Translations under genes and position numbers: made by a program
Part shown: positions 58,347 to 64,000 of the stretch, in pieces
How the letters are laid out: the number at the start of each line of letters is the position of its first letter
Position numbering within the stretch: the stretch's first letter is position 1
Notes under the pieces: model-generated
Told to the model about the DNA's origin: nothing
The model's database searches: none
Seen by the model: the letters and a program-made list of their open reading frames with translations, nothing else
Source of the DNA: Paractinoplanes bogorensis
GTDB lineage: Bacteria; Actinomycetota; Actinomycetes; Mycobacteriales; Micromonosporaceae
Assembly (NCBI RefSeq): GCF_018829635.1
Contig: NZ_JAHKKG010000007.1
Span: 372,001-436,000 of the forward strand
DNA length: 64,000 bases
Reading direction: 5' to 3'

Positions 58347-58474
58347 CGAGGGTGATCTCCCCGCGACGACTGCCCAGGGGATCAGGAGGTGGGCAGGTAC
58401 GCAACCAAACCCCGGTTGCGTACCTGCCCACCTCCTGATGAGGCTGTTCAGCCGCCGCGGGGAGATCACCCTCG
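58347..58474. repeat. Hairpin unit A', inverted copy of unit A
   Basis: An outer perfect stem of 19 bp (58347-58365 with 58456-58474) and a perfect 26-bp inner stem (58381-58406 with 58414-58439) enclose an AAACCCC loop. The bulges are inverse complements of those of unit A, fixing its reversed orientation. Confidence 0.95.
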
Positions 58475-58484
58475 ACACCACCAG

Positions 58485-58901
58485 CTAGAAGTCTTGTGTG
58501 TTGTTTCGCTCTACCAGGACCAGCCAGTTGCCGGTGTTGTCGCGCATGACGGCCTCTACGCCGTACGGGCGCTCTGCCGGCTCTTGCAGGAACTCGACTC
58601 CTTTTGCGCTCAGCTCCGCGTAGGTCTTTCTGCAGTCGTCTACGCGTAGGCCGAAGCCGCCCATCTGGCCCGCCTCGAGCTGACCCCGGATGAACGCGGC
58701 CGACTCCGGCGACAGGGGCGGCCCGGGGACCATCAGGGTCAGCTCGAGCTCGGGCTGGTTGGGGTGGGCGACCGTCACCCAGCGCAACTCACCCATGGTC
58801 GCGTCGACCCGGGGCTCGAAACCGAGGTGCTGGACGTAGAAGTCACGGGTGGCGTCCTGGTCGAGGCAGTACACGGTCATCAGCGAGACGTTGAGAATCA
58901 T
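58485..58901 (-). CDS. VOC-family protein (glyoxalase-like)
   Basis: This encodes 138 residues with the two-repeat VOC fold: VSLMTVYCLDQDATRDFYVQHLGFEPRVD...LRWVTVAHPNQPELELTLM, then GGFGLRVDDCRKTYAELSAKGVEFLQEPAERPYGVEAVMRDNTGNWLVLVE. The closing 'RDNTGNWLVLVE' with conserved Glu is a metal ligand position. The substrate is unknown. It starts 10 bp downstream of an AraC-type regulator on the same strand. Its stop is 11 bp from the palindromic element, which may end its transcript. Confidence 0.9.
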   Translation of the reverse strand: MILNVSLMTVYCLDQDATRDFYVQHLGFEPRVDATMGELRWVTVAHPNQPELELTLMVPGPPLSPESAAFIRGQLEAGQMGGFGLRVDDCRKTYAELSAKGVEFLQEPAERPYGVEAVMRDNTGNWLVLVERNNTQDF

Positions 58902-58911
58902 GTCCCCGACG

Positions 58912-59316
58912 CTAGGCCTGCGGACCGGGTGCGGGCTTCTCCGGAATTGCGATCACTCCGTGCATGAACAGCCAGCACCCGGGGATGTGCGGCGAACTTG
59001 CGGCCCAGCGGCGCTGGTAGGCAACGGGGCTCTCGCCGACCAGGGCGGTGAAGCGGGACGAGAACGATCCCAGCGACGAGTACCCGACGGCCATGCAGAC
59101 CTCGGTGACGGTCAGGTTCGCGTACCGGAGAAGGTCTTGTGCCTTGGCTATGCGACGGCGGGACAGGTAGCGCATGGGCGTCTCGCCGTACGCCGCGCGG
59201 AACGCCCGTACGAGATGAAACCGGGACATGCCACCCAGTGTGGCCAGGGCGCTCAGGGTGAGCGGCGCGGCGCTGTGCCGGTCGATGTGGTCGCGCACCC
59301 GGCGCAAGGCGAACAC
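58912..59316 (-). CDS. Short AraC-family regulator
   Basis: This encodes 134 residues: the AraC double HTH without a sensor domain. It starts VRDHIDRHSAAPLTLSALATLGGMSRFHLVRAFRAAYGETPMRYLSRRRIAKAQDLLRYANLTVTEVCMAVGYSSLGSFSSRFTALVGESPVAYQRRW. The C-terminal GCWLFMHGV tail is typical of MarA-like short regulators that sit beside VOC genes. It is likely an autonomous activator of the AraC-VOC operon. The GTG at 59316 is six bases from a TAGGCT box (leaderless). Confidence 0.9.
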   Translation of the reverse strand: MFALRRVRDHIDRHSAAPLTLSALATLGGMSRFHLVRAFRAAYGETPMRYLSRRRIAKAQDLLRYANLTVTEVCMAVGYSSLGSFSSRFTALVGESPVAYQRRWAASSPHIPGCWLFMHGVIAIPEKPAPGPQA

Positions 59317-59322
59317 GATCTC

Positions 59323-59328
59323 AGCCTA
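59323..59328 (-). promoter_or_regulatory. -10 box of a leaderless promoter (short AraC)
   Basis: TAGGCT on the minus strand, then six bases, then GTG at 59316. It overlaps the plus-strand pdxT box on the TCAGC-CTAA-GCTGA palindrome. Confidence 0.55.
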
Positions 59329-59332
59329 AGCT
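59327..59332 (+). promoter_or_regulatory. -10 box of a leaderless promoter (pdxT)
   Basis: TAAGCT followed by exactly six bases and the GTG at 59339. With the minus-strand TAGGCT it forms a 14-bp palindrome in a 22-bp intergenic gap. Confidence 0.55.
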
Positions 59333-59338
59333 GAAAAC

Positions 59339-59941
59339 GTGAATATCGGAGTTCTGGCCCTGCAGGGTGACGTGCGGGAACACCTGGCGGCGCTGGCCGA
59401 GAGCGACGTCCTGGCGCGGCCGATCCGCCGTCCCGAAGAACTGGCCGACGTCGACGCGCTGGTGCTGCCGGGGGGCGAGTCGACCGCGATCAGCAAGCTC
59501 GCGGTGTCGTTCGGGCTGCTCGACCCGATCCGGAAGAGGATCGCCGACGGCATGCCGGTCTACGGGTCGTGTGCGGGCATGATCATGCTGGCTACGAAGG
59601 TGCTCGACGGGCGGGCCGACCAGGAGTCGTTCCACGGGATCGACATGGTGGTGCGGCGGAACGCGTTCGGGCGGCAGGTCGATTCGTTCGAGGGTGACGT
59701 GGCGATCGACGGCATCGAGGGCGGGGATTTTCACGCCGTCTTCATCCGGGCGCCATGGGTCGAAGAGGTCGGCGACGACGTGCGCGTGTTGGGCCGCGTC
59801 AAGGACGGGCCGGTCGCCGGTAGGATTGTCGCCGTTCGGCAGGGGAACCTGCTCGCCACGGCTTTCCACCCGGAGCTCACCGGCGACCTTCGTGTCCACC
59901 GGTACTTCGTCGAGATGGTCCGCCAGGCCGCAGACGCTTAG
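59339..59941 (+). CDS. pdxT: Pyridoxal 5'-phosphate synthase glutaminase subunit
   Basis: This encodes 200 residues of the class I glutamine amidotransferase fold. The start MNIGVLALQGDVREHLAAL, the LPGGESTAISKL motif, the nucleophile YGSCAGMIMLA and the His/Glu pair in TAFHPELTGD complete the triad. It provides ammonia to PdxS. The GTG start at 59339 leaves only 22 bp to the divergent AraC gene, so the mRNA is probably leaderless. yebC follows 18 bp downstream. Confidence 0.96.
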   Translation: MNIGVLALQGDVREHLAALAESDVLARPIRRPEELADVDALVLPGGESTAISKLAVSFGLLDPIRKRIADGMPVYGSCAGMIMLATKVLDGRADQESFHGIDMVVRRNAFGRQVDSFEGDVAIDGIEGGDFHAVFIRAPWVEEVGDDVRVLGRVKDGPVAGRIVAVRQGNLLATAFHPELTGDLRVHRYFVEMVRQAADA

Positions 59942-59959
59942 TACAGACGGAGGTTTCGC

Positions 59960-60712
59960 ATGTCCGGCCACTCCAAGTGGGCGACGACCAAGCACAAGAA
60001 GGCCGTCATCGACGCCAAGCGCGGCAAGATGTTCGCCAAGCTCATCAAGAACATCGAGGTCGCGGCCCGCACCGGCGGCGGGGACCCGGCGGGTAACCCC
60101 ACGCTCTACGACGCCATCCAGAAGGCGAAGAAGAGCTCGGTGCCCAACAACAACATCGACAACGCGGTCAAGCGCGGCTCCGGCCTCGAGGGCGGCGGCG
60201 CCGACTGGCAGACGATCATGTACGAGGGCTACGGGCCCAACGGTGTCGCGCTGCTGATCGAGTGCCTGACCGACAACCGCAACCGCGCGGCGACCGAGGT
60301 ACGCACGGCGCTGACCCGCAACGGCGGCACGTTCGCCGACGCCGGCAGCGTGTCCTACCTGTTCAACCGCAAGGGCGTCATCGTGGTGCCCAAGGCCGGC
60401 CTGAGCGAGGACGACCTGATGCTGGCCGTTCTCGACGCCGGGGCCGAAGAGATCAACGACCTCGGCGACTCGTTCGAGGTGGTCTGCGAGCCGACCGACC
60501 TGGTCGCGGTGCGCACCGCCCTGCAAGAGGCGGGCATCGAGTACGACTCGGCCGAGCGCCCGCTGCTGCCGACGATGTCGGTCCCGCTCGACGAGGAGGC
60601 CGCGCGCAAGCTCATGAAGCTGGTCGACGCGCTGGACGACTGCGACGACGTGCAAGAGGTCTACCCGAACGCGGAGATCAGCGACGAGGTCATGGCGGCC
60701 ATCGACGCCTGA
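59960..60712 (+). CDS. YebC/PmpR-family protein
   Basis: This encodes 250 residues. MSGHSKWATTKHKKAVIDAKRGKMFAKLIKNIEVAAR is the invariant family start, and the central block NIDNAVKRGSGLEGG...YEGYGPNGVALLIECLTDNRNRAATEVR is equally conserved. YebC-type proteins act either as DNA-binding regulators or, as shown more recently, in relieving ribosome stalling at proline-rich sequences. In actinobacteria yebC lies just before ruvC, often as a transcription unit with ruvCAB. Here a Uma2 gene and a membrane gene separate them. A strong terminator follows. Confidence 0.96.
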   Translation: MSGHSKWATTKHKKAVIDAKRGKMFAKLIKNIEVAARTGGGDPAGNPTLYDAIQKAKKSSVPNNNIDNAVKRGSGLEGGGADWQTIMYEGYGPNGVALLIECLTDNRNRAATEVRTALTRNGGTFADAGSVSYLFNRKGVIVVPKAGLSEDDLMLAVLDAGAEEINDLGDSFEVVCEPTDLVAVRTALQEAGIEYDSAERPLLPTMSVPLDEEAARKLMKLVDALDDCDDVQEVYPNAEISDEVMAAIDA

Positions 60713-60728
60713 CCCACAGTATGGTGAC

Positions 60729-60760
60729 GGGGCCGATCGGTGATCGGCCCCGTTTGCTTT
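60729..60760 (+). terminator. Terminator after yebC
   Basis: GGGGCCGATC (60729-60738) and GATCGGCCCC (60742-60751) form a perfect 10-bp stem around GGT, followed by the T-rich GTTTGCTTT. Confidence 0.85.
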
Positions 60761-60773
60761 GCCTGATGGGGGT

Positions 60774-61340
60774 GTGACCGTCGTGGCCGGCCTCTCGCTT
60801 CCGCCCATCGAGGATCTCGACATCGAGGACCTCGCCTCGCTGCCCAAGCCGTACCGCTACGAGCTGCGCGAGGGCAACCTCGTGATCACGCCGCCGACCA
60901 GCTTCTGGCACAAGGTGATGGCCCGCCGGGTGCTGCTCATGCTGCACGCGGCCGGCCTCAACGTCTTTCAGGATCCCGGCGTACGCGGTGACCGCCCCCG
61001 CGACAACCGGGTGCCCGACCTGGGGGTGGTGACCCGCCTGCCCTCGGGTACGGCGAGCTACTCCAACCTCGCCGCGTCGTCGTTCAGCCTGGTCGTCGAG
61101 ATCGTCTCGGAGGGGGCGGCCAACGGCGAATACACCGACAAGGCGGCCTGGTACGCGTCGCACGGCATCCCGGAGTACTGGATCGTCGACATGACCCCCG
61201 AACGGGCCGACGACGACGCTTTCGTGTTCGTGCACCGGCTGCTGCTCGCCGGGGGTGAGCCGATCTACGGCCGCGAGCGGAATGTGCTGCTGTCCGAGCT
61301 GCGCGCCGAATACCCCGATACCGGAAGCGACCGGCGCTGA
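60774..61340 (+). CDS. Uma2-family nuclease-like protein
   Basis: This encodes 188 residues of the Uma2 restriction-endonuclease-like family. Core motifs follow the PD-(D/E)xK order: NRVPDLGVVTR (Asp), FSLVVEIVSEG (Glu), YTDKAAWYASHGIPEYWIVD. Uma2 proteins are frequent in cyanobacteria and actinobacteria and their biological substrate is unknown. The GTG at 60774 was chosen; a GTG at 60783 has a better-spaced G-rich stretch. It lies between the yebC terminator and ruvC, interrupting the usual yebC-ruvC order. Confidence 0.85.
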   Translation: MTVVAGLSLPPIEDLDIEDLASLPKPYRYELREGNLVITPPTSFWHKVMARRVLLMLHAAGLNVFQDPGVRGDRPRDNRVPDLGVVTRLPSGTASYSNLAASSFSLVVEIVSEGAANGEYTDKAAWYASHGIPEYWIVDMTPERADDDAFVFVHRLLLAGGEPIYGRERNVLLSELRAEYPDTGSDRR

Positions 61341-61377
61341 TCGAGCCAATGTCCTTTGTCGATGGCTGAGTCGATTT

Positions 61378-61914
61378 CTAGTAGTCGACGGAGAGCCACG
61401 ACATCGACTGGATGATCGTGGCGATGAGGAGCAGTCCGAACACTATGCGGCGGCCTATGGCGCGCCACTGGGTGCGGCGATAGGCCTGACACCACGCGAT
61501 GCCCGCGTCGGCCGAGGCGAGCACGCCGACGCGCACCGTGCCGGGGATCAGGGACGCCTTCTGCAGGGCCATGCTGCCGCCCCGGCGGTAGAGCGCGGCC
61601 GCGTAGACCGGTGGCGGCAGCACCCGCACGTCGACCTCGTAGATCTGCTCGTCGCGCCACTGCTTCGTGCGTACGGCCAAACGGTGTTGCATGTAATCGC
61701 GCACGGCGTGTGGGTGGCCGAGCAGGCGCCGGCGCCACGTCAGCCGCCGCCAGTGACCGGCGATGTCGGCCAGCACGTCCATGTAGATGTGGGCGGCCTC
61801 CGTGTTGCCGCCGACCAGGCGATTCGTCTCACGGCGCAGGGCATCGAGATGCATGGACACGAACGCGACGTACTCCGACGGCGGTTCGTCAGCCATGGGT
61901 GGCACCAGATACAT
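61378..61914 (-). CDS. Hypothetical protein with C-terminal membrane anchor
   Basis: This encodes 178 residues. The N-terminal soluble part has SEYVAFVSMHLDALRRETNRLVGGNTEAAHIYMDVLADIAGHWRRLTW, then ALYRRGGSMALQKASLIPGTVRVGVLASADAGIAWCQ. One C-terminal membrane helix (IVFGLLLIATIIQSMSWLSV) ends the protein. It may be a tail-anchored or cytoplasmic-facing membrane protein; I do not recognise a family. The ATG at 61914 was preferred because GGGGG lies about 8 bp upstream; ATG 61896 is an alternative. It is transcribed away from ruvC. Confidence 0.65.
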   Translation of the reverse strand: MYLVPPMADEPPSEYVAFVSMHLDALRRETNRLVGGNTEAAHIYMDVLADIAGHWRRLTWRRRLLGHPHAVRDYMQHRLAVRTKQWRDEQIYEVDVRVLPPPVYAAALYRRGGSMALQKASLIPGTVRVGVLASADAGIAWCQAYRRTQWRAIGRRIVFGLLLIATIIQSMSWLSVDY

Positions 61915-61975
61915 GAGTCACACCCCCGTCCCATGGTCGAGGCGTGTCGCTGCCGAGCGCAAGAGGGCCGCGTAT

Positions 61976-61981
61976 TAGGGT
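61976..61981 (+). promoter_or_regulatory. Possible -10 box of the ruvCAB promoter
   Basis: TAGGGT lies 36 bp before the ruvC GTG, leaving a short leader that contains GGGGAGG. The -35 region is weak. Confidence 0.4.
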
Positions 61982-62017
61982 GTCGAACACACGTACGTGA
62001 GGCAGGGGAGGTCCGTG

Positions 62018-62551
62018 GTGCGCGTGCTCGGCATCGACCCGGGGCTCACCCGGTGCGGGGTCGGTGTCGTCGAGGGTGTGCCGGGCCGGCCGTGCAAGCT
62101 GATCGCCTACTACATCGTGCACAGCCAGCCCGACGAGGACATCGCGCTCCGGCTGCTGCATCTCGACACGTCGCTGGCCGATCTGGTGGCCGAGCACAAA
62201 CCCGAGAGCGTGGCCGTCGAGCGGGTGTTTTCCCAGCACAACGTACGCACGGTGATGGGCACGGCCCAGGCCAGCGCGGTCGCCGTGCTGGCCGGGGCAC
62301 GCGCCGGGCTGCCCGTGCAGACGTACACGCCGAGCGAGGTCAAGGCGGCCGTCACCGGCTCCGGCACGGCGGGCAAGGCGCAGGTCACGGCAATGGTCAC
62401 CCGGCTGCTGTCGCTCGACGCGCCGCCCAAGCCGGCTGACGCCGCCGACGCGCTCGCCATCGCCATCTGCCACATCTGGCGTGGCGGCACGCGCGCCAGG
62501 ATTCAGGCTGCGGCCATAGCCGCCGCGCGTAGAGGGGGAGTCCGCCGATGA
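62018..62551 (+). CDS. ruvC: Crossover junction endodeoxyribonuclease RuvC
   Basis: This encodes 177 residues. Catalytic acids are Asp in VLGIDPGLTRCG, Glu in VAVERVFSQHN, and the Asp pair in KPADAADALAIAICH. RuvC resolves Holliday junctions after RuvAB branch migration. The GTG at 62018 was chosen because GGGGAGG (62005-62011) lies 6 bp upstream; GTG 62015 is nearly equal. Its stop overlaps the ruvA start (ATGA), as in most actinobacteria. Confidence 0.96.
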   Translation: MRVLGIDPGLTRCGVGVVEGVPGRPCKLIAYYIVHSQPDEDIALRLLHLDTSLADLVAEHKPESVAVERVFSQHNVRTVMGTAQASAVAVLAGARAGLPVQTYTPSEVKAAVTGSGTAGKAQVTAMVTRLLSLDAPPKPADAADALAIAICHIWRGGTRARIQAAAIAAARRGGVRR

Positions 62552-63150
62552 TCGCCAGTGTGCGCGGGGTGGTTGCCGCGATCATGCCGGACGGCGCCGT
62601 CATCGAGGTCGGCGGTGTCGGCCTGCAGGTGCAGTGCGCGCCCGGCACGCTCGCCAACCTCAAGGCGGGGGCCGAGGCCCGGCTGGCCACCAGCATGGTG
62701 GTGCGGGAAGACTCGCTGACCCTCTACGGCTTCGCCGACGACGAGGAGAAACACCTCTTCGAGCTGCTGCAGACCGCGAGCGGCGTCGGCCCGCGACTGG
62801 CCCAGGCGGTGCTGGCCGTGCACCAGCCCGAGACGGTGCGCCGGGCGATCGCCGGGGGTGACCTGGCCACGCTGACCCGGGTGCCCGGCATCGGTAAGAA
62901 GGGCGCCGAGCGGATGGTGCTCGAGCTCCGCGACCGCATCGGCCCGATGCCGATCGCCGACGGTGCGCCGGCCGGCATGCTGCACGGCGTCTGGCAGGAC
63001 CAGGTGCGCCAGGGTGTGCTTGCGCTGGGCTGGTCGGCGGCCCAGGCCGACCAGGCGGTGGCCGCCGTGGCCGAGGGCATCGACGGCGAGGTGCCGCCCG
63101 TTCCGGTGCTGCTGCGTCAGGCCATCCGGCTGCTGGGCAAGGCCCGATGA
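62548..63150 (+). CDS. ruvA: Holliday junction DNA helicase subunit RuvA
   Basis: This encodes 200 residues. It starts MIASVRGVVAAIMPDGAVIEVGGVGLQV. Two helix-hairpin-helix motifs (LLQTASGVGPRLAQAVLAV and LTRVPGIGKKGAERMVLELRDRI) bind the four-way junction. The C-terminal UBA-like domain III (VRQGVLALGWSAAQADQAVAAVAE) contacts RuvB. It overlaps ruvC and ruvB by 4 bp each. Confidence 0.97.
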   Translation: MIASVRGVVAAIMPDGAVIEVGGVGLQVQCAPGTLANLKAGAEARLATSMVVREDSLTLYGFADDEEKHLFELLQTASGVGPRLAQAVLAVHQPETVRRAIAGGDLATLTRVPGIGKKGAERMVLELRDRIGPMPIADGAPAGMLHGVWQDQVRQGVLALGWSAAQADQAVAAVAEGIDGEVPPVPVLLRQAIRLLGKAR

Positions 63151-64000
63151 CCGACGATCTGGTCTCGGCCGACGCGGGCGACGACGAGCTCGACGCCGAG
63201 GCGAGTGTCCGCCCTCGGCGCCTGGCCGACTTCATCGCGCAGCACCGCGTCCGGGATCAGCTCGAGCTGCTGCTCAAGGGCGCTATGGGCCGCGGCGCGC
63301 CACCCGACCACATCCTGCTGTCGGGGCCGCCCGGTCTCGGGAAGCCGGTGTCGATCGATGCTCTTGTGCTGATGGGTGACGGATCACGGCGACGGCTCGG
63401 GGACGTCGTCGTGGGAGACCGGGTGATCACCCGGACTGGTGAACCGGCTGAGGTGCAGGCGGTCCACGAACAGGGCGAACTCGACTCCGTCCGGATCCGG
63501 ACCACATCCGGGCGGGAAGTCGTGGCTGCCCCGGACCACCCGTTCTGGACCACTGAGGGCTGGGTCAAAGCAGGCGATCTGACTCCACAGGACGTCCTGG
63601 CCAACGTCTTGTCGCCGGCTGTCGCCTTCGACGCGACCGAGGATACGGACGAGTTCCGCTTGGCCGGTTACATGATCGGTGACGGATGCACGAGCAACCA
63701 GGTCACCTTCACCGGCGGCGACGTGGCCGTGCTGGACGATTTCCGCGCGGTCTGCGACCGGCTCGGCTATGCACACAAGACTCGTCCCAACTCGGCTCGC
63801 AGCGAACTGGTACGTATCTCAGGGTTGAAGCCGTGGCTGACCGAGACCGGGCTGATCGACAAGACCGCCTGGCTCAAGCGGGTTCCCGGGTTCGTCTTCC
63901 GGGGCGACGAATGGCAGGTCGGAGCGTTCCTGGCGGCTTACTTCGCATGTGACGGATCGGTCAGCCGGCGGGGGCGCGACCGCTACGACGTGGTGATCGA
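63147..64000 (+). CDS. ruvB: RuvB branch-migration ATPase, intein-split, cut by window edge
   Basis: The extein part gives RuvB residues 1-66: acidic leader, RPRRLADFIAQHRVRDQLELLLKGAMGRGAPPDHILLSGPPGLGK. The sequence stops at Walker A Lys66 and the intein begins at codon 63345. In normal RuvB the next residue is Thr, expected as the first C-extein residue after the window. RuvB hexamers drive branch migration with RuvA and would need splicing to be functional. The gene overlaps ruvA by 4 bp and runs past 64000. Confidence 0.93.
   Translation, partial: MTDDLVSADAGDDELDAEASVRPRRLADFIAQHRVRDQLELLLKGAMGRGAPPDHILLSGPPGLGKPVSIDALVLMGDGSRRRLGDVVVGDRVITRTGEPAEVQAVHEQGELDSVRIRTTSGREVVAAPDHPFWTTEGWVKAGDLTPQDVLANVLSPAVAFDATEDTDEFRLAGYMIGDGCTSNQVTFTGGDVAVLDDFRAVCDRLGYAHKTRPNSARSELVRISGLKPWLTETGLIDKTAWLKRVPGFVFRGDEWQVGAFLAAYFACDGSVSRRGRDRYDVVI
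63345..64000 (+). mobile_element. Intein with LAGLIDADG endonuclease, inserted in RuvB Walker A
   Basis: The first intein residues are PVSIDALVLMGDGSRRRLGDVVVGDRVI, where a typical intein begins Cys-x-x-x-D-T. So position 1 is Pro by alignment. Block B is VVAAPDHPFWTTEGWVKAGDL, with the conserved His. The homing domain shows both LAGLIDADG helices: FRLAGYMIGDGCTSN and VGAFLAAYFACDGSVS. The DNA is less GC-skewed at codon third positions (GGA, TCA, CGA) than its surroundings, a sign of transfer. The C-terminal splicing blocks lie outside the window. Confidence 0.9.

Larger units (their letters stand above)
57929..58474. repeat. Composite nested palindromic element (REPIN-like)
   Basis: Two large hairpin units in opposite orientation (57929-58058 and 58347-58474) enclose a 26-bp perfect inverted repeat (58131-58156 with 58258-58283). 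A central pair of 22-bp direct repeats lies inside it. The intervening flanks are also alignable as inverse complements, so the whole region is one long imperfect inverted repeat with nested perfect stems. It has no convincing gene and fills the space between the VOC gene stop (58485) and the pdxS promoter region. It is likely a mobile or regulatory repeat; no family name is recognised. Confidence 0.85.

Noticed and set aside
58162..58649. ORFs across the palindromic element
   Set aside because: They are by-products of inverted repeats, read on both strands and change frame at stem borders.
1..64000. tRNA, rRNA, riboswitch or integrase attachment site
   Set aside because: I found no cloverleaf, conserved rRNA segment, known riboswitch core or tRNA-end duplication on reading both strands.

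Overview
The window is chromosomal DNA of a high-GC actinobacterium, most likely Actinoplanes or a relative in the Micromonosporaceae (inference). The reasons are the strong G/C third-position bias, frequent GTG starts, mycobacterial-type phosphatidylinositol and PIM genes next to pdxST-yebC-ruvCAB, DUF1206/DUF3618/DUF4235 envelope proteins, an F420-oxidoreductase remnant and many lipoproteins. I see no rRNA, tRNA, CRISPR array, IS element or prophage.

Layout. 0-5.7 kb: small conserved actinobacterial genes, a START-like protein, a YihY/BrkB membrane protein, a phytoene-desaturase-like flavoprotein, and a decayed head-to-head TetR/DUF4345 pair. 5.7-11.7 kb: a GT4 glycosyltransferase, an operon of ABC exporter plus NarL-type two-component system, and an AraC-VOC pair. 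11.7-23 kb: a frameshifted lipoprotein, a secreted S33 peptidase, a Fic protein facing a flavin monooxygenase across a palindrome, a nucleotidyltransferase, a matrixin protease with a seven-repeat lectin propeller, and a P450. 23-33 kb: a 1082-residue TPR membrane protein, GNAT, serine hydrolase, aminoglycoside-phosphotransferase-like protein, RecQ helicase and an internally deleted F420 oxidoreductase. 33-43 kb: NagZ-like GH3, small lipoprotein and membrane genes, MscS channel, cold-shock protein, aldo-keto reductase, trans-aconitate-type methyltransferase and adenosine-deaminase-like protein. 43-49 kb: a secreted lectin metallopeptidase, an OmpR-type two-component system and a GGDEF protein.

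49-64 kb corresponds to the conserved actinobacterial block HIT - pgsA - PIM acyltransferase - pimA - pdxS - pdxT - yebC - ruvC - ruvA - ruvB. It makes phosphatidylinositol and its first mannoside, pyridoxal phosphate, a translation/regulatory factor and the Holliday-junction resolvasome. Here it is rearranged. A TetR/monooxygenase pair with a perfect operator and an EF-G-like GTPase sit between HIT and pgsA. pdxS is on the opposite strand from pdxT. A 546-bp nested palindromic element and an AraC-VOC pair separate the two pdx genes. ruvB, cut by the window edge, is split inside its Walker A motif by an intein that starts with proline and carries LAGLIDADG motifs.

The strongest unexplained signals are the nested palindromic element at 57929-58474, whose two inverted hairpin copies differ by compensated changes; a CGTACG-plus-purine word that seems biased to one strand whatever the gene direction; and many TANNNT boxes placed exactly six bases before start codons, which implies widespread leaderless transcription. 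All counts were read by eye.
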